Source: Lepiota brunneoincarnata (lineage: Eukaryota; Basidiomycota; Agaricomycetes; Agaricales; Agaricaceae). Taken from it: a DNA stretch of 64,000 bases. The stretch covers positions 186,001 through 250,000 of the forward strand of contig JAEBUN010000013.1 in NCBI GenBank assembly GCA_023014365.1, in the 5' to 3' direction. The notes beneath the pieces were generated by a model. The model saw only the letters and a program-made list of their open reading frames with translations, made no database searches and had not been told where the DNA came from. A program made the position numbers and the translations under genes. Positions 55,860-64,000 of the stretch are shown piece by piece. Position 1 is the first letter of the stretch. Every line of letters starts with the position of its first letter.

Positions 55860-56378
55860 ATGCTCCAGGCAGAGCCTGAAGGGTATACAGCCACACTTTT
55901 CGACTCACCCGCAAAAATAGCCGTTGTAGCAGGAGAGATGCTTGTCTTGCAGGAAGCGGATTTTGCCGGGCTCGTTGCCCTGGCCAAGCAAACCAAGGAT
56001 CTACCACCCACCGGAAGCTTCAGGAAGTGGGTAATTGACCAGCCCTTGGCCAGTCGTCCCATTAAAAGGGCCTTGCTGCCCAAGTCAACGAATGCTGAGA
56101 TCGGTGACGAGGCGGACTACGTTCAAACCAGCGTGCAAGGGTTTGAGGGGGTGACGATGCACATGCGAAAGCCAGTCGGAACAATCGAGATGCTCCCGGC
56201 AGTGCTGCAGGAGCTGGCTGGGCTACTTCTGGAGGATAGGGAAGGTGGTGATGGAGACAGAGAAAACGTTGTGATCAGTCAAGTTACATCTATCCTTGGA
56301 AATGTCTTCTCATGTGAGTTTTTCATTATGCGCTTGTTGGGCGGGCCCGTAGGCTTATTTTCAGGCTAGGTCCTGCTT
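55860..56378 (+). CDS. Candidate gene of unknown function
   Basis: A frame of about 160 codons with protein-like composition and no paralogue in the window. The ATG is at 55860 (MLQAEPEGYTATLFDSPAK); the frame is open upstream but enters duplicated sequence. Features are an acidic/helical segment EMLVLQEADFAGLVALAKQ, FRKWVIDQPLASRPIKR, and GTIEMLPAVLQELAGLLLED. A plausible 50-bp intron (56315-56364, GTGAGT to TTTCAG) gives a short second exon ending at TGA 56376-56378. Without splicing the frame stops at 56369. No domain recognised. It is followed by the promoter region of the intact family A gene. Confidence 0.4.
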
Positions 56379-56833
56379 GATTGTATGATGTCGATTACCA
56401 GCACCAACGTAAATGAAATACGCATAGCTTATGAGTGGATGGTGGCTCGACTTTCCGAAAGCTTGACGCGCAGATTACTATCACTGTGGTGCTTTTGTCG
56501 AGAATCATCACGCCGTCATCACATTTTTATCATGGATCAGTATCAACAATACTGCTTTCGCCGTTTCCGTCCGTTTGACATTTCTTTTTTTACGGCTACT
56601 GATGAATTGCAGGCAATTACTACCCAGGTTGAGATGATCGGATTCCCAGTGGCAACCCTCGACTTCAACACTCTCAGCATCATCTGGTGGGCAAATTGGG
56701 GTACATCAGTATATCATGCCACCAGAATGAATGCATCAGGCAACTCCCACATTCATGAAGCACCGACTTCTGAATCGACAGTATATATCACAGGTGAACT
56801 GCGTCCCATGCTAGAGGAAGTTGATCTTCCGCG

Positions 56834-58645
56834 ATGGCTTTCGACAACCATCCAGCCAAAACCCGGCAGTTCCCAGAACACGACCCGGCCCTCAGGAGAC
56901 GGCTCTTGGTCCAGCTGTCAGTATTCCTCTTTCTAGAGGTCGTGTTCATTGCCCTTGCGGTGGCATGTTTCGCCAATCCAATCCCTTGCAACCTCCCGGT
57001 CACCTCCACGCAGGCAAAAGCTGGTCTTACCGTGGTTCTCATCATCTGGCACACAGTTGCTATCATGAATGCACAAAATATTATTATGCACGGGTTTAGC
57101 AGCGAATGGTACCTCCGCTTTCTGGAGACAAGACGTCTTGTGCCCGGTGACACAGACGTCGTTTCCACCTTTACTTCCAGCACTTTGGACCACATCAGAT
57201 ATTTTCTCGCAAAAGAGGCAAGCATAACCTATCGACTGTCTTTCCTCGCTACTTGGGTACTCGTCGCCCTGGGAGGTATCGCACCTGGAGCAATTGACCT
57301 CGATGACGTGTCCATATCAACTCCGACGAGGCTCAATGTCACCAATTTCACGGTCACGGGAGGCGATACGGGCGATTCAGTCCTTCTCAATCCTATCGTA
57401 CGGGCTGGTCTCGTACTCGATCTTGAACAGCGAATGCAATCACCTTTTGGGTTCACGACGCAGGAGAATATGATTGTTGGGTGGCCGAATGTATCGGTTG
57501 CTAATTTGACTGGGAACTTGCACTTCGACAGCGATGTCCTGGTATTCAACATGTCCTGCTGGTGGGAACGTCCTTCTGTCAATTTGACGGAGTGGAATAC
57601 CACGTGGTTTGCCGGTGGGTATGTCTGGTATCCATACAATACCCCACTTCCCGATCTCACGTTTTTGGGTGGTAAGTTGCCTGATTACTACGTTTGCCTC
57701 TATACTATCAATTCACTCAAGCAATCGATTCAAGGGATGATGACAATGTATCGTTTTGATATCAACCAGGATCATCCCGTCCCAGATGATTATCCAGACC
57801 CATTCGGTGCGGTACCTCCCATGGGTCTATCGGGATACGTCTTCTTCGGCAGAAATAGCACAGTTCCTGATGAGTTGGAAACCAGGGGAAAGACATTGAA
57901 CTTTGACGGCCTGCCGACGTTGTACGATCCCAGAGGATTCAACTTTACCGATGTGGAGGGAGCAACAGCGCTTTTTCAAACACCACTCGCGACTTTCCTT
58001 CTCTGTGATCCACAGGCACAGATCATGGATGGGAAGGTGTTGCTCAACCCAAGCGACACAAGTATCACGGTCCTCGAAACAACCCCAATAGTTAATGGTT
58101 CTCCGAGGGTTGGCAACATATCCCCGGACGCTGCGAATGCAGTGCTTTCGTTGAGTTTGATGGATGCTTTGGAAGTTGACGATGATACCGACGACATGCG
58201 CGTTGGAGCTCGTGCAGCGACTGTGCTGCTCAACGATTCCTCGTTAAACTTCGATGATGGTTCCTCGAGATCTGGTCCGACCTTCGACATGGGTATGTTG
58301 CCACTGGACGCCATCCAACGGAACCTCACCAGGTTCCTGAACTCAGCTGCGAAGGGGTTTTCGTCATATGTGAGGGACTATGACAAGGACCCCGCCACTG
58401 ATTCCGAGTTGTTTTTCATTGGCGTCCAGGGGATGGTGGACGGCCCCGGAGCGGCGTTGGTGGCGAACACAGGGCTGATGGTCACCACCGTTGTGTTGGA
58501 TGCGCTCATTGCGTTCATTTTAATCGCAGAATGTGCTTATCTGAGGGTTTGGAGGGTACCAGGATTCAAACTGGAGACTCTTATAAAGTATGGGGAATTA
58601 ACCAGCTCCGAGAAACAAATGTATGTTCTAGTTTTCTGCGAATAG
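56834..58645 (+). CDS. Family A membrane protein, intact copy
   Basis: Continuous 603-codon frame from ATG 56834 (MAFDNHPAKTRQF) to TAG. A 63-bp stretch at 57672-57734 starts GTAAGT and ends TTCAAG, falls at exactly the phase-1 position where three paralogues have introns, and is a multiple of three. I infer it is an intron that does not break the frame, giving 582 residues. Helices are near 24-46, 64-88, 134-153 and at the C-terminal end (TTVVLDALIAFILIAECAYL). Family signatures FSSEW, LVPGDTD, APGAI, FLLCDPQ and SPDAANAVLSLSLMDA are all present. The ectodomain has many N-x-S/T sites, so surface exposure is likely. Function unknown. Upstream sequence is shared with the 32-kb pseudogene. Confidence 0.8.
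   Translation: MAFDNHPAKTRQFPEHDPALRRRLLVQLSVFLFLEVVFIALAVACFANPIPCNLPVTSTQAKAGLTVVLIIWHTVAIMNAQNIIMHGFSSEWYLRFLETRRLVPGDTDVVSTFTSSTLDHIRYFLAKEASITYRLSFLATWVLVALGGIAPGAIDLDDVSISTPTRLNVTNFTVTGGDTGDSVLLNPIVRAGLVLDLEQRMQSPFGFTTQENMIVGWPNVSVANLTGNLHFDSDVLVFNMSCWWERPSVNLTEWNTTWFAGGYVWYPYNTPLPDLTFLGGKLPDYYVCLYTINSLKQSIQGMMTMYRFDINQDHPVPDDYPDPFGAVPPMGLSGYVFFGRNSTVPDELETRGKTLNFDGLPTLYDPRGFNFTDVEGATALFQTPLATFLLCDPQAQIMDGKVLLNPSDTSITVLETTPIVNGSPRVGNISPDAANAVLSLSLMDALEVDDDTDDMRVGARAATVLLNDSSLNFDDGSSRSGPTFDMGMLPLDAIQRNLTRFLNSAAKGFSSYVRDYDKDPATDSELFFIGVQGMVDGPGAALVANTGLMVTTVVLDALIAFILIAECAYLRVWRVPGFKLETLIKYGELTSSEKQMYVLVFCE
57672..57734 (+). other. Inferred in-frame intron of the intact family A gene
   Basis: GTAAGT at the 5' end and TTCAAG at the 3' end, 63 bp, phase 1, located between LTFLGG and MMTMYRFDIN. 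Paralogue introns at 1374-1425, 41575-41636 and 59515-59561 occupy the same place. The extra 21 residues have no counterpart in the paralogues. Confidence 0.7.
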
Positions 58646-60571
58646 GTTCTGCCCTGACCCGTAACCGAGCAGGCCCTTCTAGTGAAGTACCAGCCAGGCT
58701 CCTCAATACCAAGCCGCAATTCCGCAACCTCATTTCCCGCCTTCCTCGTTTTCCTTGTGCTGGAAACCTCGTTCACGGCCCTCGTCTTTTCGTGCGTCCT
58801 CTCATCCGATTTTTATATCGGTGCCCCTCTCCTGCCTCGGAGATCAAAGGCGGATTCACAGTCCTCTTTCATCTGCTGGCACGCGGTTGCAATCTTCCTC
58901 CTCTCCACCGCGACCTCTTTCGCGTTCAGCAGCGAATGGTCTCGCCAACGACGCAGGTTCAATATGCTTGTTCCGGGGCTTACAGATCGCGTGTCAAGAC
59001 TGACATCAGGTGGGAATGACCGCGCGAGCTATTTCTTTGGCCCCGGAAAGCCGAGTCTCACATTCAGGGTGGCTTTCATCGTATCCCTCGTCCTGGCGGG
59101 GCTGAATTCTATAGCGCCTGGAGCATTGTCTGTGGTCAAGCTCAACCAAAAAATCGACGTCAAGGTGAATGTTGCAGATCTAAGGGCCTTAAACCCAGGA
59201 CAGGAACCTGGAGGTTCGAATAACTTGGACTTCTTGACAGACAGGGCGTTCACTTTGGGGATGATAGAGCACCATGAAGATACCGTGTTTCAGTTTGATG
59301 TTGAGCCGAATTGGCTCATACCATGGGTAGACAGGAAGTCAATTCGCGCGGTGGCGGGTGACAGTCGAGTATCCGACGGATTTGGTAGCGTTTAGACATG
59401 ACTGCACCTGGAAGGTGCCGCAGATACAACTCGGAGAGGATACGGTGTGGGTAGTCGATGGACAAGCTTGGGAGCCCTGGAACGAACCTTTAGCGAATAT
59501 GCCGTATCGCGGAGGTGAGCTTGTGACTGTCTCCGTATTCGAAGATCTGATGTTGGAGTAGGAGTCTTGCCTATGTATCGCGACGTTGATGTGCAACCCG
59601 ACTCACGAACTGCGTACCTGTTCGTCGGTACGAATGACTCATTCGTTCCCAGCAGCGATGAGGACCAGCGCTCCATTATCAACCTCAATGGACTGCCTAC
59701 TCTCTTTCATCCTTTTGGGTTCGAGATGAACGTCTCGGACACTGGAACTTCCAAGTGGATCTCACCACTTTCCGCGTTCCTTCTTTGCGACCCTCACGAA
59801 ACGATCTCGGGCGGTCGTGCACGGCTATCGATTACGAATCAGTTGAAAGTCGTCCAATCGGGCAATTCACTAATCGGAAATATACCGCATGGGGCTGTCA
59901 ACACTATCTTCTCGAGCTCGCTCCTCAACACGCTCGATATCCGCGACTTGACTATTGATACGTGGACAACTATTCTCTCTACTCGTGTATTCCTGCGGGA
60001 CACCTCGATGGACTATGACAACTTTCCGCAAGGTGTCCTTCCGAACGACCTAGACACTATCAATGCCAATCTCGACAGCTTCTTCCTTTCTTCCAGCAAG
60101 GCGTATACAGATGGACTACACGTCGATGCCACGGACCAGTCTAAGATCGCACCACAGACAATTTCAGTCGTCGGTTTCGCTGAAGTAGAGAGCCTAGCAT
60201 TGGTGGGTACAAAGTCACTTGGGAGTGTGGCACTGGTTCTTTGGGTGCTTGCCATGATGACATCTGGTTGGTTGGCATGGATGATCACAAGGGATATGGG
60301 CGCGACTTTCGATTTGGCCCATTTGGTGGATTTGGTTGGGGACGAATTGGAGGGTAGTCTCAAAAGGTGCATTTTACACTTTAACCATGCGATAGTGGAT
60401 CCTAACCAGTCTTTTCTTTTGCACAGATCTCCAGTCCTTTCAAAGCTTTATGGATGTAAAATAGAATTAAAAACCTCTGAATTAACAGGGCACCCGAAGC
60501 TCAATATGAGCACATACTTTGCAAGCATCTTCATGTTCAGGAAATTTCACCCGCTTTCGTGTACAAGATAG
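58646..60571 (+). pseudogene. Family A tandem paralogue, frameshifted
   Basis: Starts only 37 bp after the previous stop if the ATG at 58682 is used. The proper N-terminal sequence appears to begin in another frame (ARLLNTKPQFRNLISRLP) and shifts near 58745 into FLVFLVLETSFTALVF. A second shift near 59360, between IPWVDRKSIRAVAG and VEYPTDLVAFRH, has no splice alternative that works. A 47-bp phase-1 intron at 59515-59561 (GTGAGC to GAGTAG) is intact and leads to VLPMYRDVDVQPDS. The C-terminal helix region is near 60205-60290 and the frame runs on to 60571. Signatures FSSEW, LVPGLTD, FLLCDPH and IPHGAVNTIFSSSLLN are present. Pseudogene unless both shifts are sequencing errors. Confidence 0.8.
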
Positions 60572-60579
60572 GAAGATAG

Positions 60580-61900
60580 AACAGAGAAATAAACTCAAAG
60601 AGAGAGGAGCTCAAGCTTGAGGGTGGATCTATGTTATTCATGGAGTGGATACGAACCACAGGAGGTGGCCTCATTCTACGGGAGTCACGATACATTAGTA
60701 CCTCGAGCATGTTGCGTGCAGAGTAAAGCGAAACTGATGGCAGAATTTGGCCGCAGCCCGGGATTTGCCGTCTCTATGGCAGAAATGGTCTCCTAAACCC
60801 TCACGCTGGCCGCCCAGGGGATCACTAATTTAGATACAGGCAGGCGCAGCCAACATCGGGCACTCCTTTGCGGCAGTATCTCGCTCTCTTTACACGATAG
60901 ATACGAACGTACCTTCCCGTGGATGATGGGCTGGGCGAAGGATGGCGCCGACATCAAGGCTATCGATAAGCAAGCATCTCGTGGAGATCAACCGTGGTGA
61001 ATCCAGCAATCAATAAGAACCTCAGGCTATGGTGTGGGAGCAAGCGCCGGCCATAAAAATGGCTCGGAATAGTACCTACTACACCGTGGAGGTTGCTGGC
61101 GCGTATGTCTAGTATCGCTGGGTCCCCTGTCTTCCGGGTTCTCCTTTCGTATACCACAGTTCGCTTGGTCTCTGAACACTGATTCAATCCTGCTAGCCCG
61201 CATACGGGGGTTTGGTATCAATCGCTGCATTCGTTATGCCCTGGTTGACAATTTATACAAGTTGGATATTATGTCCCTTACGAATACATACTGGATGCCT
61301 CATCTTCGGTACAAACAGGCTGCTCCTGGCGCTGTTCTTGGCAGTCAACAAATCTATTCTACCTTGCGCAGGAAGCAACGGCATAGACTCTCCTTGTCTG
61401 CAATTCTTACATGTATCACGCGATTTATCGACGGGTAGGATCATGGCCCCATCTACAATGCCCGTGCTTGAAGGGGATGATTTCCCGAGAACCACGACAA
61501 TTCTGAAGACACCTTTGATAAGCCGTCACGCCTGTATTCTGTAGCGTACCCCAACTTTCCGCGGAATGTTGGGGATGTAAAGCACCCAAGTTTGATTGTA
61601 CAATTGTCCAAGCGCATTGTTGTTGCCTTTCGGGAATAGATCTATGCCTTTGCGGAAATCCGCTCGACTGTGTTTATCCTAGGCCATTCACTGTGGGAGG
61701 CCTCGGGTTCATCGAAGTTTTGGTAACAAAGCGACTTCCTCTGTCCCATAAGCACATTCCTTATGCAGTGTTTGTGCCCCATGGGGCTAGTAGCAGCAAT
61801 CCGACAGAGCCTTGATGCTTTGAAGTCTGCGAATCGAGATGCTTTCAGATTGCTTGCTTATACGTTCTCATAGAAATCTAAAACAATATCAATGACACTT
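60580..61900. other. Mostly noncoding, weak family A traces
   Basis: 61050-61145 (GAATAGTACCTACTACACCGT, TATGTCTAGTATCGCTGGGT) matches family A relic blocks at 24.0 and 54.55 kb. 61.19-61.27 kb resembles 54.66-54.72 kb (TTTGGTATCAxT, GCCCxGGTTGACAATTTA). 60.6-61.0 kb shows nothing recognisable. Confidence 0.4.
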
Positions 61901-62440
61901 GCACAGGCTCGGAAATAAATCCTATCCTTGTTCCCTATGGATCAGTCACAGAAATCAAGGCAGGGTCACGTATTCTCCCGACATATAAATTGGATGTATT
62001 TCTCGCTGCAGGTCCCAGGCGCTATCGGTGACTTGCTCATAGATCATTTGGCTGTCCGGTCGTCTGGTGAGTGGAAATAATTCCCCAGTATATTGACCTC
62101 GGGATGACAGAAAGGATTGTGAACATGCATGTTTCCATGACCGCCCTCCTCCTTGCTATCAGAGTCCAGTATTCCGATCGACAGGCATGGCTCATGAGGA
62201 TGTTAGCAGACTCCACTGGAGCTACACGAGCTATAGCCCTAATTCTTCAGGTCGCCTCTGATGGCTAGCAGTGAGCACTGAGACGGATCTCCATCATCCC
62301 GGCACTGACTTTCCCCCTAAGCTCCAGTCCGCCGATCTGACCATTGTATTGGTGGTCCGGTCACTCCAGCGCTTCGGCGAAGGTGCGTTTGCCTGCAATA
62401 GAGGGTACTGGGGGCATTCTCCCCGGTCTCATGAAAGCCG
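61900..62440 (+). pseudogene. Family B fragment (62-kb copy)
   Basis: Landmark block with GTCTGGTGAGTGG at 62062-62074 and a helix ending RAIALILQV near 62250. It continues to 62310-62420, which encodes LQSADLTIVLVVRSLQRFGE, matching DLSADLAIVLVARALLCFGE of the 37-kb copy. The intervening exons are missing. Confidence 0.6.
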
Positions 62441-63100
62441 CGCTCAAACATGATCATAGGTCCCACTTCCTGGTTCGACCTATATCGGCCATGCCCTTCC
62501 CAGCAGACCCAGAACAGCCATCCTCTTCCACGAACCCCCAGAATTCCTTCCTCCATATCCCATCATTCCGCTCATTAACAACACAGGGGGAAGGCCACCC
62601 ACCTCCTAATCCCAAACCGCCCTCTGGGTACCAACATCGTCCTGACCTCAGGAACATTCTGAACCCCCTGTCAACCATGATCTACCTGCCTGCCACCAAC
62701 CCCCTTCCTGGCTCTACTCCCCTGCCCTCCACTTCTGTCGCTCCCTGTGTGCCAGTTTAGCACTTAACTGAACCGGAACTTTTTGAATTGGACTACAGGA
62801 TTTTTCTCGGGCTTGCACATGTAAGTCTTGCAAGCTGTATGAGCCTATTGTATGGTGGTGCTAACTTCCCATTGAGCGGGCTAGGAAGATCATTGCAAGG
62901 TCAAAAGGAGATATATTCTCCACCAGAGGTTCTTGAGAATGTTTTCAGATGGAGTCCTGATTTATGCAGGTGAGGATTTTCGTGAGGTTCGCTCAAGGAA
63001 CATCAGGTTAGTGGTCTGATGAATATTAGACATCTTGTTGCCAACACTTCATTTCATCTGTAGGGAGTGCACACACCCATGACCATCAACCTCAGGGCTG
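62441..63100 (+). pseudogene. Pro-rich tail relic and unassigned sequence
   Basis: 62460-62760 encodes a Pro/Ser-rich open stretch (HPPPNPKPPSGYQHRP) ending at TAG, in the same relative place as the Pro-rich relic at 25.2-25.45 kb. 62.8-63.1 kb contains splice-like signals (GTAAGT at 62821, GGTGAGG at 62969) but no gene I can model. Confidence 0.35.
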
Positions 63101-63109
63101 GTGCACTGC

Positions 63110-63640
63110 AGCGAGCTCAACGACATCAGCGATTGGGACAACCCCTTGCCGGTCCCCAATCCCTCGCCCTACCTGCCTGTGATTGCCGTGCTAGCACACA
63201 GCAGGCTGTCATAGGCAATGCCATATGATTAGCACCCAACAGCAGTAGCTTCCGGTGGATAGAGCAGGTAGGCATTGTTGCTCAGACTGTTCTCTGCAAC
63301 ACCAGCTGGGTCATGGGATAGTGTCCCATCCTGTCTTTACTTCCTAGAAAAACACTGTTATGCCATCAATTTTCATACTTCCAATGTATTCTCATCTGCA
63401 CTTACCACTAGCATTTTATTTATTGTTCCCATGCATAAATATACTTATTTAAACTTAATTCCCTAACCCACAAAATTAATACATACTCACAAAGACTTTT
63501 CATATAGTCATAAAAAAATACATAAACATCATATACTCGAAGAAAGACATTATTCTTCCTATAAACTTATAATCACATATAAACAAACTTCCAACCTCCT
63601 CTTATAACCACCTTCCACCCATGCATCCTCCTCACTCAAC
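63110..63640 (+). pseudogene. Family B C-terminal exon relic and AT-rich flank
   Basis: 63170-63215 (CCTGCCTGTGATTGCCGTG, AGCAGGCTGTC) matches the exon encoding CNLPVIVALVHSRL at 37.98 kb. 63345-63470 is shared with 42.66-42.76 kb. 63480-63600 is AT-rich with no gene. Confidence 0.45.
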
Positions 63641-64000
63641 GGGTTATGGAAAGTCTGTACATGGCACAAATTTCGGCGGGTCTATCCCTCCTTACGGCGG
63701 TTCCGATGGGAGATATACTGGCCATTGACAACCCTAGTTATGTTAAGTGTATTTTCGACTATCCTCCAGTACCAAGATTCCATAGAAGGGTGTACCACCT
63801 AGGTCAACTTACTCTGGACATGGGAAGACGACCTACGACATAGTGTGCACAGCAGGCCCGTTGTGGGAAGTGGTGCCAATTGTCTAGGAACTCCCAGCGA
63901 CTCTGCAGGGATCAATTGCGCTGCTGTTAACAGTGAGGAAAGGTAATTACGAAGGTAGACTCCAAGTGATCCGTCAAGTGAAACCTATCCCCGATATCGG
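63641..64000. other. Unassigned right end
   Basis: A 65-codon frame at 63646-63843 has no recognisable features. Nothing else can be supported. Confidence 0.3.

Noticed and set aside
59340..59400. Intron to explain the frame change in the 58.7-kb gene
   Set aside because: GT-AG combinations here are shorter than 46 bp or lead into a stop or the wrong frame, so a frameshift is more likely.

Overview
The window looks like accessory, repeat-rich DNA from a filamentous basidiomycete (Agaricomycetes). I infer this from short GT-AG introns of about 46-63 bp, Ty3/gypsy chromoviruses with a chromodomain integrase, a Tc1-like element, and G:C to A:T decay concentrated at CpG in duplicated sequence. 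The membrane-protein families remind me of Ceratobasidiaceae (Rhizoctonia-like) genomes, but I could not test this.

Layout. 0.4-2.2 kb holds an intact two-exon gene for a membrane protein with a large ectodomain (family A). 4.9-22.2 kb is a nested retroelement block. An old, decayed gypsy element on the minus strand (4918-13992) carries two younger solo LTRs, each with a perfect 5-bp target-site duplication, and a Tc1-like transposon in its gag. It abuts a young plus-strand gypsy element (13993-22238) with two 698-bp LTRs and intact gag and pol. Both gypsy elements have a third ORF after pol that encodes two zinc knuckles and continues into the U3 part of the LTR.

22.3-64 kb is a gene graveyard. 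Relics of family A and of a second family of polytopic (7TM-like) membrane proteins (family B) alternate along the DNA, carried on direct and inverted segmental duplications. Only one family A copy here is clearly intact (56.8-58.6 kb). It is followed after 37 bp by a frameshifted paralogue. Four family A copies keep an intron at the same phase-1 position, which supports the gene models. Minus-strand relics of further unrecognised genes lie between them.

The most notable signal is a hammerhead ribozyme at 47248-47305 on the minus strand. It has all conserved core bases and perfectly paired stems, and it lies inside a 426-bp insertion whose empty counterpart is visible in a paralogous segment at 51.27 kb. 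This suggests a small ribozyme-bearing, retrozyme-like or SINE-like mobile element.
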